The notes under the pieces: model-generated
The model's database searches: none
Told to the model about the DNA's origin: nothing
The model's input: the letters and a program-made list of their open reading frames with translations, nothing else
Source: a virus
Direction: 5' to 3' (one strand)
IMG/VR virus record: IMGVR_UViG_3300043015_001450
Span: 1-47,090 of that record
Length of the DNA: 47,090 nt
Position numbers and translations under genes: made by a program
In this document: positions 15,396 to 22,534 of the stretch, piece by piece
How the letters are laid out: every line of letters starts with the position of its first letter
Numbering within the stretch: the stretch's first letter is position 1

Positions 15396-15922
15396 TATGT
15401 AATCCTAATGCTTGTTTTTTGCACTTCTTGAACGCCCTCAAGCTCTACACCTAAATCTTGTATAGCTTTTTTAGTAGCTACTTTATCAATTACAGCAGGT
15501 TTATATACAAGCTCTGGCATACCTTGCTCTATTAGCTTGTCATAATCTATCTCTAAAGATTTACGCTTGCTAATGCTTATTTTATGAAGCCCTGTATCCA
15601 CTTTCTGTTTACCTACTGCAACTAATGCAGCTTGCATATTACCACGTAACCAATCAATACTTGTATCATTGCTCTTTTTACGCTTTTGCAACCTTGCAAT
15701 CTGAGCAGATATATAATTGTTGTTTGCTTTTTTCTCAGATATTACCTGACAATACGCCTCCAGTTTTTGCTCTAGTCCTAAACCCTCTAAGCTGTCAAGA
15801 ATAGCCTGTTTTTGAATTTCTTTTGCTTCGTCTGTTAAATCTTCAAATTCCAAGTTATCAAGTAGTGAATCTAATTCTTTTACTGCTGTTGTTATTTCGT
15901 GTAATGTTTGTTTATCGCTCAT
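15395..15922 (-). CDS. Siphovirus Gp157-family protein
   Basis: A 175-residue protein with the family architecture: an acidic helical N-terminus, a long central coiled coil (LEQKLEAYCQVISEKKANNNYISAQIARLQKRKKSNDTSIDWLR), then the small beta domain with VDTGLHKISISKRKS, and a C-terminal KKAIQDLGVELEGVQEV. Gp157 members accompany SSB and ssDNA-annealing genes in phages and have been linked to phage recombination/resistance. It has its own family promoter and leader AAATGGAGATAAA. Confidence 0.85.
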   Translation of the reverse strand: MSDKQTLHEITTAVKELDSLLDNLEFEDLTDEAKEIQKQAILDSLEGLGLEQKLEAYCQVISEKKANNNYISAQIARLQKRKKSNDTSIDWLRGNMQAALVAVGKQKVDTGLHKISISKRKSLEIDYDKLIEQGMPELVYKPAVIDKVATKKAIQDLGVELEGVQEVQKTSIRIT

Positions 15923-15952
15923 TATTTATCTCCATTTGTTAATTAAAGTATT

Positions 15953-15981
15953 ATTATACTGTATTTATAATTTATTTACAA
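15953..15981 (-). promoter_or_regulatory. Early promoter, TTGTAA-N17-TATAAT
   Basis: -35 at 15976-15981, -10 at 15953-15958. Variant -35 with perfect -10, shared with the copy at 29194-29222. Drives Gp157 and the 156-aa gene; leader AAATGGAGATAA. Confidence 0.78.
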
Positions 15982-15992
15982 TATTTTTAATG

Positions 15993-16100
15993 TTAAAAGC
16001 ACTGAGCTACTGTACTTAAATTAATTAAAGGAAAAATCACTGCGTTGAAAACAGTTATTCCCACAATAAACAATATCATTTTTTTTTCTTTTTTAGCCAT
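15993..16100 (-). CDS. Tiny membrane protein (35 aa)
   Basis: MAKKEKKMILFIVGITVFNAVIFPLIN...: a basic start and a single transmembrane helix. The ATG overlaps the stop of the 30-aa gene upstream (AATGGCTAA), so it is probably translationally coupled. Third in a row of small hydrophobic proteins after SSB. No function recognised. Confidence 0.5.
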   Translation of the reverse strand: MAKKEKKMILFIVGITVFNAVIFPLINLSTVAQCF

Positions 16101-16185
16101 TTTTCTTATTTTTTTTTACATCAAAATAACAAACTAATATTGTTAATATGGTAACTGCTGCTAGCACAAAAAAATCTAATATCAT
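16093..16185 (-). CDS. Tiny membrane protein (30 aa)
   Basis: MILDFFVLAAVTILTILVCYFDVKKNKKNG: one transmembrane helix followed by a basic tail, so N-out/C-in by charge. It starts three bases after the stop of the 63-aa membrane protein. Similar small peptides inhibit or tune host membrane enzymes in other phages, but nothing specific can be said here. Confidence 0.5.
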   Translation of the reverse strand: MILDFFVLAAVTILTILVCYFDVKKNKKNG

Positions 16186-16188
16186 GTT

Positions 16189-16380
16189 TTAATTTACAAT
16201 ACGTTGAACAACAGATATAACAGCTTTGCTATTACTTACAATTACCCACCCCAATATTGATAAAATTAAAGCTAAAGCCAATGGGTACAATGGCAACAAC
16301 ACTAAACACCACGACCAAGCAATAAAATTGGTTAGCTTTAACGCTATAAATAATAGTGCTAATCCCTCTAAAAAATTCAT
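16189..16380 (-). CDS. Small hydrophobic membrane protein (63 aa)
   Basis: Two or three hydrophobic stretches (LALLFIALKLTNFIAWSWCLVLL and PLALALILSILGWVIV) covering most of the chain, with a basic end. AGGAGATAAAT precedes the ATG by a good distance; this is a weaker form of the shared leader. It lies just after SSB and heads the three tiny membrane proteins. Role unknown. Confidence 0.6.
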   Translation of the reverse strand: MNFLEGLALLFIALKLTNFIAWSWCLVLLPLYPLALALILSILGWVIVSNSKAVISVVQRIVN

Positions 16381-16394
16381 ATTTATCTCCTACA

Positions 16395-16799
16395 TTAAAA
16401 TGGGATATCATCGTCAAACTCTGGCGTTTGCTGTGCATTGTTGCTTCCAGCATTACCGCCCTCATTTTTGCTATCTAACATCTGCATCTCATTAGCTACT
16501 ATTTCTGTAGAGTAGCGTTTCTCACCGTCTTTATCCCACGCTCTAGTACGCAATGAACCCTCTATGTACACTTTAGAGCCTTTTTTCAAGTATTGCCCTG
16601 CTATTTCTGCTAACTTGTTAAAGAATACTATACGATGCCATTCTGTCTTCGTTGTTTGCTCTCCAGTGTTCTTATCTTTCCAAGACTCAGAAGTGGCTAC
16701 ACTTATGCTAGTTACTGCACCACCTGACGGCATATTTTGTGTTTTAGGCTCTTGTCCTAAAAAGCCTAATATAATTACTTTATTTACTCCTTTTTTCAT
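16395..16799 (-). CDS. ssb: Single-stranded DNA-binding protein
   Basis: A 134-residue SSB with an OB fold: [17 protein letters not shown] at the start, [12 protein letters not shown], the [28 protein letters not shown] core and [14 protein letters not shown]. It ends with the acidic tail EFDDDIPF that recruits replication and repair proteins. It is a slightly short version of bacterial SSB and acts with the nearby annealing protein. Overlaps the 97-aa gene start by four bases. Confidence 0.92.
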   Translation of the reverse strand: MKKGVNKVIILGFLGQEPKTQNMPSGGAVTSISVATSESWKDKNTGEQTTKTEWHRIVFFNKLAEIAGQYLKKGSKVYIEGSLRTRAWDKDGEKRYSTEIVANEMQMLDSKNEGGNAGSNNAQQTPEFDDDIPF

Positions 16800-17089
16800 G
16801 CATTTACTCCTTCTTGTTTTAACAAAATTTTTCTCATCCTTTTAATGGTTAGACGTGAGGGCTGATAATCATATAACCTCCATAATTTGCCGAATGAAAA
16901 AGGATAACCACTAATCCAAATGTATTTTAAATCCCCTAAATCTGCTGTATACCAACCAATATTTGTAAATTTAACGCCTTCATTTAAAAGATTGTTAATT
17001 TTTTTATCTAATCTGCAGCAATATGGATGCTGTTTGAACCAAAAACTAGGCTTGCAAATAAACTGCAAACTCTTGATAAATTTAATCAT
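16796..17089 (-). CDS. Unknown basic protein (97 aa)
   Basis: A basic, aromatic-rich protein ([54 protein letters not shown]) ending with a basic helix ([16 protein letters not shown]). The strand-turn pattern with [10 protein letters not shown] resembles small phage proteins of unknown role. Starts inside the stop of the 46-aa membrane protein and overlaps SSB. Confidence 0.6.
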   Translation of the reverse strand: MIKFIKSLQFICKPSFWFKQHPYCCRLDKKINNLLNEGVKFTNIGWYTADLGDLKYIWISGYPFSFGKLWRLYDYQPSRLTIKRMRKILLKQEGVNA

Positions 17090-17222
17090 TATTTACCTTC
17101 CTCTTTAATTTGTAATGCTCGTATATGTTTGCGGCAACATAGCAAATCAATGCAAATAAACATATACCAGCGGCAAACGCTAACATGCCAAACAATAACA
17201 ATTCAGTAAGCTCATTAGTCAT
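17082..17222 (-). CDS. Small membrane protein (46 aa)
   Basis: MTNELTELLLFGMLAFAAGICLFALICYVAAN...: one long transmembrane helix followed by a basic tail ([13 protein letters not shown]). The ATG overlaps the stop of the annealing-protein gene and its stop overlaps the start of the 97-aa gene. GGAGG sits upstream. Tight overlap on both sides supports a real gene. Confidence 0.6.
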   Translation of the reverse strand: MTNELTELLLFGMLAFAAGICLFALICYVAANIYEHYKLKRKVNND

Positions 17223-17814
17223 TATTTGCCTCCTCTTTTTTTAACTCCTCACTACGAGCCGTGCAAATATCTATAATTTCTTGGTTATGCTCTGGGTATT
17301 TTGTTTTAGTTTCTTGCAAATAAATTTTTAATGCTTCAACTGTATTAATATACTTAACTGTGTTTGCTATACCTTGTGCATTATATGCTTCTTGCGGTAT
17401 ATCGTTTACAGCATCTAGTCGTGCATCATCGCTTATATCTTCACCTGCATATAAACATAAACCTATCCCATGCCGTGCAATAGCTTTAGTAATTGCTCTT
17501 TGTATAGCTTTATTAGCATCCATGCTAGTAATTTTGTCTAGTGATATAGATTGATTGCGATTATTCATTACAGGCAAATACTCAGTATGTGTAATTTCAT
17601 CAACAGTTACAGATACCTCTACCCATGCAGTGCGTTCATCTGTATGATATAGCCAGCCTTTGTTATTTTTTATAATTGCATAGTTGGCGTTGGGATGTAT
17701 ACGCTTTAACTGCTCCCATGCATACGTCCATGATAAATATTTTAAACGCCCTTTTGTTTCTGTTTTATCTGCAATGTTTACCTTGTTTAGGTTTATAAAA
17801 TAATTATTCTCCAT
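17215..17814 (-). CDS. ssDNA-annealing protein, DUF1071/Sak-like
   Basis: A 199-residue protein with the DUF1071 hallmarks in order: INLNKVNIADKTETKGRLKYLSW, then AWEQLKRIHPNANY, VEVSVTVDEITHTEYLPVM, and AIQRAITKAIARHGIGLCLYAGED. This family belongs to the Rad52-like phage annealing proteins. It pairs single strands during phage recombination. The frame can be opened nine residues earlier, but ATG 17814 with GAGG six bases before it is the natural start. It lies with SSB and Gp157 as a recombination set. Confidence 0.88.
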   Translation of the reverse strand: MENNYFINLNKVNIADKTETKGRLKYLSWTYAWEQLKRIHPNANYAIIKNNKGWLYHTDERTAWVEVSVTVDEITHTEYLPVMNNRNQSISLDKITSMDANKAIQRAITKAIARHGIGLCLYAGEDISDDARLDAVNDIPQEAYNAQGIANTVKYINTVEALKIYLQETKTKYPEHNQEIIDICTARSEELKKEEANND

Positions 17815-17974
17815 GGCACACCTCGCAATAAGCAAAGCCACCGCCGTTGCACTGGCAATCTTCTTGTGCTTCTAGTTCTTGCTTTTTTCTTGCTTGCTCT
17901 GCTTTAATTTGCTCAATAAAAGCTCTGTTGTCTGCAAACATTAGCTCTTTAAAAAGTCCTGCATAGTCTCTCAT
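17804..17974 (-). CDS. Small protein with a C-terminal CxC...CxxC metal site (56 aa)
   Basis: MRDYAGLFKELMFADNRAF..., a charged helix, then DCQCNGGGFAYCEVCHGE, a DnaJ-like CxC-Gly-rich-CxxCxG zinc motif. The upstream ATG at 17986 belongs to the shared leader; ATG 17974 is used here. The end overlaps the annealing-protein start by 11 bases. Probably a small zinc protein bound to the recombination set. Confidence 0.65.
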   Translation of the reverse strand: MRDYAGLFKELMFADNRAFIEQIKAEQARKKQELEAQEDCQCNGGGFAYCEVCHGE

Positions 17975-18005
17975 GTTTATCTCCATTGTTGTTGATTAAA
18001 GCATT

Positions 18006-18034
18006 AATATACTGTAATTATTTTTAATTGTCAA
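18006..18034 (-). promoter_or_regulatory. Early promoter, TTGACA-N17-TATATT
   Basis: -35 at 18029-18034, -10 at 18006-18011. Drives the zinc protein, annealing protein, membrane protein, SSB operon. Leader AATGGAGATAAA. Confidence 0.82.
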
Positions 18035-18043
18035 TGATTTATA

Positions 18044-19003
18044 TCAATCTTCCCAACATCTACCATCTGGCATGATTGTATCGCTATTATCAAAATCCAC
18101 ACCATCCAAATCAACTATCGCATTTTTAAATGTTGTCTCTTCACAGTATGTGCCACTGCCATAATCGTTTGGGTCGTAGTCTCGAGAATCTATAAAAGTT
18201 GAATCTGTTAAATCGGCATATTCAAAAGACACACATTCAATATATGTTTCGTTAAAAGTGCAATTAATTAGCTTTGATTGTGCAAATTTTGAATTAAATA
18301 AATCAGCACCTGTAAAATTTGTATAAGAGCCTTTTGCGTTTGTAAAATCGCAGTATTTAGCATCACAATTTATAAATGTAGCATTGTCTAACAATGTATT
18401 TATAAAATTACCAATAATGCTTGCGTTTGTAAAATCGCAACCTGTAAAATTACAACCTGTAAAATTCCCTGTAATGCTTGCGTTTGTAAAATCGCAACCT
18501 GCAAAATTGCAGCCTGTAAAATCGCAGGTGTTACTGCTTAACTTCATATTTCTAAAATCTAAATTAGAAAAATTTTGATTAGATAAATTAATAGGCGTGA
18601 AATTATAATTTATGATTAAAGGTGAGGCTTTGTAGCGATGAAACACTTCTGTAAAAGAGATGGGGTTTTTAGCAATAAAATCTGTGAAATTTGACATCTG
18701 CCCTGTATCGTCTGTTTTTAGTACATTTACAATGCTTTTACAATCTTCTAAATAAGCATTGCTTTCTGATATGTTGCTACCATTTGTATAATTTAAGCAT
18801 TTGTATAAATTAGTGCAACTATCGCAATCAATGCAATATTTGCAATTCATACAATTCCAACATCCTAAATTATACAGGTTATCCTCTTGGTAATTTGGAT
18901 ACTTCTTGGCAAATTCTGGCGATACGCCGTTTATTCTTTTGTTGGCTCTATTTTTAAATTCGCCAAAATTCTTGAAAATTTTTACATGCCCATTTTTATA
19001 CAT
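18044..19003 (-). CDS. Pentapeptide-repeat protein with a CxxC ladder (319 aa)
   Basis: Residues about 48-69 carry seven cysteines in a CxxC ladder (CWNCMNCKYCIDCDSC) that continues with the same spacing of a beta-helix turn. Residues about 150-300 are pentapeptide repeats (NFTGCNFTGCDFTNASI...). A 19-residue unit (GCNF-GCDFTNASI-GNF) is duplicated, visible in the DNA at 18416-18530. The N-terminus (residues 1-45) is basic and differs from both. The C-terminus is acidic and ends CWED. The leader ATGGAGATAATAG precedes the ATG by 16 bases. No known function. Confidence 0.8.
   Translation of the reverse strand: MYKNGHVKIFKNFGEFKNRANKRINGVSPEFAKKYPNYQEDNLYNLGCWNCMNCKYCIDCDSCTNLYKCLNYTNGSNISESNAYLEDCKSIVNVLKTDDTGQMSNFTDFIAKNPISFTEVFHRYKASPLIINYNFTPINLSNQNFSNLDFRNMKLSSNTCDFTGCNFAGCDFTNASITGNFTGCNFTGCDFTNASIIGNFINTLLDNATFINCDAKYCDFTNAKGSYTNFTGADLFNSKFAQSKLINCTFNETYIECVSFEYADLTDSTFIDSRDYDPNDYGSGTYCEETTFKNAIVDLDGVDFDNSDTIMPDGRCWED
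18416..18530. repeat. 57-bp internal tandem duplication in the pentapeptide gene
   Basis: Two adjacent units starting aatgcttgcgtttgtaaaa read as two copies of the same 19-residue block. The copies differ at a few bases. Recent duplication is the usual way such beta-helices lengthen. Confidence 0.75.
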
Positions 19004-19042
19004 AATTATCTATTATCTCCATTTGTTGTTAATTAAAGCAAT

Positions 19043-19071
19043 AATATACTGTAATTATTTTTAATTGCCAA
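19043..19071 (-). promoter_or_regulatory. Early promoter, TTGGCA-N17-TATATT
   Basis: -35 at 19066-19071, -10 at 19043-19048, with the same spacer (ATTAAAAATAATTACAG) as the copy at 18006. Drives the 319-aa pentapeptide gene; leader AAATGGAGATAAT. Confidence 0.8.
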
Positions 19072-19113
19072 TACTTTATAAATTATCTCCTTGTAAAATT
19101 GCTGCTTTGCGTT

Positions 19114-19371
19114 CTAAATAATATTTAGAAAAAAATTAACCAAAGCTCTTTCTCTCTTCCAAAAAAATTCACGCTCAATGATTACATTGTCGTAATCTTC
19201 ATCTCTGTCGCTTGCTTTAACGTAATCAAAATATTTTTTGCTAGTGCTGTTTCTCCACTCACAACTAAATCTATATTTGCCATTTCTACGGCTTTTATAG
19301 AGTTTTATTAAGTTAATTTCTCCAACTTTACTGATAGTGGATTTTTTATCATCATTTAATGTAATACTCAT
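19114..19371 (-). CDS. Unknown small protein (85 aa), possibly extended by a -1 shift
   Basis: A basic protein (INLIKLYKSRRNGKYRFSCEWRNSTSKKYFDYV) ending FFLNII. At the 3' end a T7 run (AATTTTTTTCTAAA) lies in the frame. A -1 shift there opens SKYYLERKAAILQGDNL to a stop at 19076. The same ending (KLAILQGHNL) closes the 32-aa gene just upstream, so the longer form is probably the ancestral protein. Either a real programmed slip or a homopolymer change. Confidence 0.6.
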   Translation of the reverse strand: MSITLNDDKKSTISKVGEINLIKLYKSRRNGKYRFSCEWRNSTSKKYFDYVKASDRDEDYDNVIIEREFFWKRERALVNFFLNII

Positions 19372-19374
19372 AAT

Positions 19375-19473
19375 TTATAGATTATGTCCTTGTAGAATTG
19401 CTAGCTTACTTTTAACCCAATTTTCTTTACTTTTTGCACACAAATAATTTTTATTTTTTTGATACCATTTCAT
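19375..19473 (-). CDS. Small basic protein (32 aa)
   Basis: MKWYQKNKNYLCAKSKENWVKSKLAILQGHNL starts inside the end of the 119-aa gene and stops 3 bases before the next ATG. Its C-terminus is nearly the same as the out-of-frame end of the 85-aa gene, which argues that both are genuinely coding. No function recognised. Confidence 0.5.
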   Translation of the reverse strand: MKWYQKNKNYLCAKSKENWVKSKLAILQGHNL

Positions 19474-19810
19474 AATTAGATTTATTTATATAATTAGTAA
19501 GTGCGTATGCACTCATATTGCACAATAATACTTTGTTACCATCACACATAAAACTAGCTTGCATATCGTGCGTGATTGCCACAGAATGTGGCACTGTAAT
19601 GCTTAACTCATCCCACTTTGTTTTTAACTTTGCAGGTGTACGCAAGTAATCTAATACTTGAGCTTGAAAATCTTGCACGTTGTTTTTTCTAAACTGTTTA
19701 TCTGCACATTTAATCATAAATTTGTCGTCTATTACTCTATAGAATGCATAGTTTACAATCTGCCTTGATAGAGTGTTTAACAGCTCTTGTTTTGTTAGTT
19801 CTACAGCCAT
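19451..19810 (-). CDS. Unknown protein (119 aa)
   Basis: MAVELTKQELLNTLSRQIVNYAFYRVIDDK...: a helical start, then a strand-rich middle (KWDELSITVPHSVAITHDMQASFMCDGNKVLLCNMSAYALTNYINK). No family recognised. Ten bases separate it from the stop of the 102-aa gene upstream, in the replication operon that begins near 22.95 kb. Confidence 0.6.
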   Translation of the reverse strand: MAVELTKQELLNTLSRQIVNYAFYRVIDDKFMIKCADKQFRKNNVQDFQAQVLDYLRTPAKLKTKWDELSITVPHSVAITHDMQASFMCDGNKVLLCNMSAYALTNYINKSNYEMVSKK

Positions 19811-19820
19811 ATCACACTTA

Positions 19821-20129
19821 TTAAAAATCGCCCAACATAAAGCCTAGCAGCGTTTCTCCGAGAGCTTCTTCACTATAATCACCGTACGAAGACAGCCAAC
19901 ATCTGGTGTATTCATGCATTGTAAATTCGCCACCTTTATAGCCAGTATATGTATTGCCCAGTGCCTTTTTTGCACAATCTAACATCGCTCCAACAGTTGT
20001 GTTATCGCACGGCTCAAACGCCAAATCCTCATAATACCCACGATAACTGTGGGGTGAGTTAAAACCTCTTGCTACTTTTTGATTGCGTGGGTATTGCTCT
20101 AATTTTTCAATTAATTCTTTTAAATTCAT
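19821..20129 (-). CDS. Conserved phage hypothetical protein (102 aa)
   Basis: MNLKELIEKLEQYPRNQKVARGFNSPHSYRGYYEDLAFEP...GNTYTGYKGGEFTMHEYTRCWLSSYGD. The segments PHSYRGYYEDLAFEP and TYTGYKGGEFTM are a recurrent signature in many phages of unrelated hosts, without known function. The frame also opens at 20144, but ATG 20129 behind GGAGG is preferred. Confidence 0.75.
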   Translation of the reverse strand: MNLKELIEKLEQYPRNQKVARGFNSPHSYRGYYEDLAFEPCDNTTVGAMLDCAKKALGNTYTGYKGGEFTMHEYTRCWLSSYGDYSEEALGETLLGFMLGDF

Positions 20130-20155
20130 AATATTTGCCTCCATTTATTTTAAAA

Positions 20156-20722
20156 TTACACTACTTTTAAGCTGCCTACATTTACAGCTCCACGGCTAAT
20201 TCTTTTGCTGTTCTGCTGTTCTGCATAACCTATAGCCTTATCTGGTAAACTAGCACTATCTGCTTGTGCGTTCTGCTTGTATCTAGCTATAAAATCGTTT
20301 TTCATAAAATCTAATTCTGACCTAGTTTTATTAGTTATTGCATACCAGCCTCCAAGCTCCTCTACACATGCCACCAGTGCTTTGTCTTCATGTATAAAAT
20401 TAGAGTAAGGACTAATTGAACGTATACAACGCCTAAGCTCAATGTATGCATCCTCTGCTTGCTTCTCCAGCTTTTCCTTTTGAAGTTGTGCATCTTGTTC
20501 GGTGTTGCCTCTTATCTGCTCTGTGATGCTTTTAAGCGTTACCTTGCCGTATACCTTGTGCTTACCTGTCATAATATTAATACAAGCCCTTTTAACAGCT
20601 TCTAAGTCTTCTTGCATTAACTCACCAAGCCATAATAACTTTAATTCTTTGCTTAGAGTGATATTCTCGCTTTCACAGAAAGTAGTTAAAAAACTCTTTA
20701 GATTATCTGCTTTTTTATCCAT
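20156..20722 (-). CDS. Replication accessory protein (188 aa), duplicated N-terminal domain
   Basis: Residues 1-85 (MDKKADNLKSFLTTFCESENI...GKVTLKSITEQIRGN) are a helical domain repeated in the upstream 83-aa gene. Residues 95-150 (YIELRRCIRSISPYSNF, VACVEELGGWYAITNKTRSELDFMKNDFIARYK) match the C-terminal region of many phage replication/helicase-loader-type proteins (DUF6475-like). It follows the DUF6291-like replication gene. A role in DNA replication is likely. Confidence 0.65.
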   Translation of the reverse strand: MDKKADNLKSFLTTFCESENITLSKELKLLWLGELMQEDLEAVKRACINIMTGKHKVYGKVTLKSITEQIRGNTEQDAQLQKEKLEKQAEDAYIELRRCIRSISPYSNFIHEDKALVACVEELGGWYAITNKTRSELDFMKNDFIARYKQNAQADSASLPDKAIGYAEQQNSKRISRGAVNVGSLKVV

Positions 20723-20724
20723 GC

Positions 20725-20781
20725 TTAATTACCTCCTTTGTTTGTTTCATTCATCCTACCTTTATAGCTAATTTCAAGCAT
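20725..20781 (-). pseudogene. Remnant of the replication-gene C-terminus left by tandem duplication
   Basis: An 18-codon frame reads MLEISYKGRMNETNKGGN, closely matching the true C-terminus of the 303-aa gene (SYKSRMNEANKGGN) that precedes the other copy. It shows that the duplicated unit spans the end of that gene plus the start of the next. Confidence 0.65.
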
Positions 20782-21025
20782 TTGCAGTTTGTGCCTCTTG
20801 TTCGGTATTGCCTCTTATTTGTTCCAAAATATTTTTTAGCGTGATTTTGCCGTAAACTTTGTGCTTACCTGTCATAATATTAACGCAAGCCCAGTTAACA
20901 GCATTGTAGTCTTCTACCATTAGCTGACCAAGCCAGAAAACCTTTAGCTCTGCACTTAACTTGATACTTTCGCTTTCACAAAATATCTTTAGCAATGCTT
21001 TTAAATCGTTTACTTTTTTATCCAT
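20774..21025 (-). CDS. Duplicate of the replication-protein N-terminal domain (83 aa)
   Basis: MDKKVNDLKALLKIFCESESI...MTGKHKVYGKITLKNILEQIRGNTEQEAQTANA. It matches residues 1-85 of the 188-aa protein 303 bases downstream at well over half of positions, including FCESE, WLGQLM, NIMTGKHKVYGK and EQIRGNTEQ. It lacks the C-terminal domain. Start ATG 21025 follows GGAGG; the earlier ATG at 21052 is not needed. It may have its own role or act as a competitor of the full-length form. Confidence 0.7.
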   Translation of the reverse strand: MDKKVNDLKALLKIFCESESIKLSAELKVFWLGQLMVEDYNAVNWACVNIMTGKHKVYGKITLKNILEQIRGNTEQEAQTANA

Positions 21026-21929
21026 GATTATTGCCTCCTTTGTTTGCTTCATTCATCCTGCTTTTATAGCTCATCGTAAGAATTTCACGTACATTATCGG
21101 TCATCTCCCCTAAATCATTCCAATCATTATCTTTTACAGATTCCTGAGATGCTTGCACACTCCTTAAAGTCTTAGCAGTTTGGCTTTGTGCTTTAATATT
21201 CCTTGCTATCTGTTCTGCATGATAAGCGTGAGTCCATGTTACCCATTGCTTGGCTTCCCAGACCTCCAGCACTTCATCTATGCTTATGCCTGCATCTACA
21301 GAATACTTAACTTGTGTCAAAAATTGCTTGAGGCTTGCTTGCGTAAACGTCCTAGTTTTTTTAGTCGTATTATTTGCTGTACGTATCCTGATTGCTTCTT
21401 GTTGCTGTTGTTCTGTCAACTCTAAACCTGCAACGCATTGCCAGTCTAACTGTTGCTCTTTTGGCAACTGTAAAGGTTTATTTGACAGTTGCTCTTTTTG
21501 CAACTGGTGACTACCTGACACCGTTTGCTCTTTTGACTTATCACTATTTGTAAGAGGTTGATTGTCTTCTACCTCTGTAGCCTCTGGTTGTACAGTGTTT
21601 AGCTGTTCTACTTGCTTTGCCTCTTTTTTAGCTCTCCTCGCTTTGCCACTTGCTATACCTTTTTTCCTGTTCTCTTTAAATTTTTTACTACAAGATATAA
21701 TAGTATATTCAGCCATCAGGTAAGCCATTTTACTATAATCTGATGTAAATTCTGGCATTTTTTGATTGTTGATTTTTGCGTAAATTGCTAGACAGAATTG
21801 CCCAATTATACGCTCTTGTTCTGCTTGTGGCTTATTTGCAATCATTGTTTGCAAAGGCTCTATGAATGAAGGTTGCAGTATTACACCTTCACTTTCTTCT
21901 ATTTCTTGACTTTCTGTAATATCTGTCAT
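21018..21929 (-). CDS. Putative replication initiator/organiser (303 aa), DUF6291-like
   Basis: N-terminal residues 20-110 (LQTMIANKPQAEQERIIGQFCLAIYAKI...SCSKKFKENRKKGIASGKARRAKKEA) resemble the DUF6291 type found at the start of phage replication proteins. A low-complexity Gln/Glu linker follows (110-190), then a C-terminal helical domain (FLTQVKYSVDAGISIDEVLEVWEAKQWVTWTHAYH) like those of phage replication-organiser proteins. It lies downstream of the iteron-like region and ahead of the two accessory copies. Function inferred from layout. Confidence 0.6.
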   Translation of the reverse strand: MTDITESQEIEESEGVILQPSFIEPLQTMIANKPQAEQERIIGQFCLAIYAKINNQKMPEFTSDYSKMAYLMAEYTIISCSKKFKENRKKGIASGKARRAKKEAKQVEQLNTVQPEATEVEDNQPLTNSDKSKEQTVSGSHQLQKEQLSNKPLQLPKEQQLDWQCVAGLELTEQQQQEAIRIRTANNTTKKTRTFTQASLKQFLTQVKYSVDAGISIDEVLEVWEAKQWVTWTHAYHAEQIARNIKAQSQTAKTLRSVQASQESVKDNDWNDLGEMTDNVREILTMSYKSRMNEANKGGNNHG

Positions 21930-21937
21930 ATACTTTC

Positions 21938-22003
21938 CTATATTGAAGTTGATTTATGTTGAAGTGATTTAATTATAATTTTCTTCATTAAAATGTTATT
22001 CAT
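21938..22003 (-). CDS. Possible 21-aa basic peptide
   Basis: MNNILMKKIIIKSLQHKSTSI with AGGAG eight bases before the ATG, ending 9 bases before the replication gene start. It could be a leader peptide that couples translation. The good ribosome site is the only evidence. Confidence 0.35.
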   Translation of the reverse strand: MNNILMKKIIIKSLQHKSTSI

Positions 22004-22037
22004 GATTGTACTCCTGTTTAATATTTTCATCTATCCA

Positions 22038-22068
22038 AGCTAGTATCTCACAAATACTAGCTTTTTTT
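22038..22068 (+). terminator. Plus-strand intrinsic terminator
   Basis: AGCTAGTAT and ATACTAGCT form a perfect 9-bp stem with a 7-base loop, followed by T7 on the plus strand. No gene on the plus strand ends here, so it may end a small plus-strand RNA. Confidence 0.7.
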
Positions 22069-22081
22069 ATATCTTGCAATC

Positions 22082-22285
22082 TCACTCCCACAAATCCGCT
22101 TCTTTCAATGCCTCTTTTGTGAGAGAGCTTACTGTATGTGAAAATAAGTTTGACGTTTTTGCTATTCTAAATTTAGTTTTTTTAGTCAAACGATGTTTAG
22201 CACCCTGCAATAAATGTGTTTCACTAGAAAAATTAAATACCAAAATGTCTTTCCAAGATTTATAGCCTAAAATAAAATTAATCAT
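22082..22285 (-). CDS. Small basic unknown protein (67 aa)
   Basis: MINFILGYKSWKDILVFNFSSETHLLQGAKHRLTKKTKFRIAK...: a strand-rich N-terminus and a basic middle. Overlaps the upstream gene by four bases. Part of the replication operon. No family recognised. Confidence 0.55.
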   Translation of the reverse strand: MINFILGYKSWKDILVFNFSSETHLLQGAKHRLTKKTKFRIAKTSNLFSHTVSSLTKEALKEADLWE

Positions 22286-22509
22286 ACTCTCCCTATTTTA
22301 TCAAATATCATTGAAAATAAACTCTCTACTAAAATTTTAGAGCCGTTAGCTTGATTAATATAAAAATCTAATGCTTTGCGTTGCTCTCTCAAATTATACG
22401 CATCAAGTATATTTTGAAATAAGGTAACACCACATTGCATAAGTTTCTCCATGCCTAACTTGGCTTGTTGCTCAGTAATACCAAGATTAAAGAATTGTGA
22501 TAATTTCAT
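22282..22509 (-). CDS. Small helical unknown protein (75 aa)
   Basis: MKLSQFFNLGITEQQAKLGMEKLMQCGVTLFQNILDAYNLREQRKALDFYIN...: helical throughout, with one cysteine. Sits between two other small proteins in the operon leading to the replication gene. No family recognised. Confidence 0.55.
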   Translation of the reverse strand: MKLSQFFNLGITEQQAKLGMEKLMQCGVTLFQNILDAYNLREQRKALDFYINQANGSKILVESLFSMIFDKIGRV

Positions 22510-22534
22510 ATTAATTGCTCTTAATTTTTACAAC

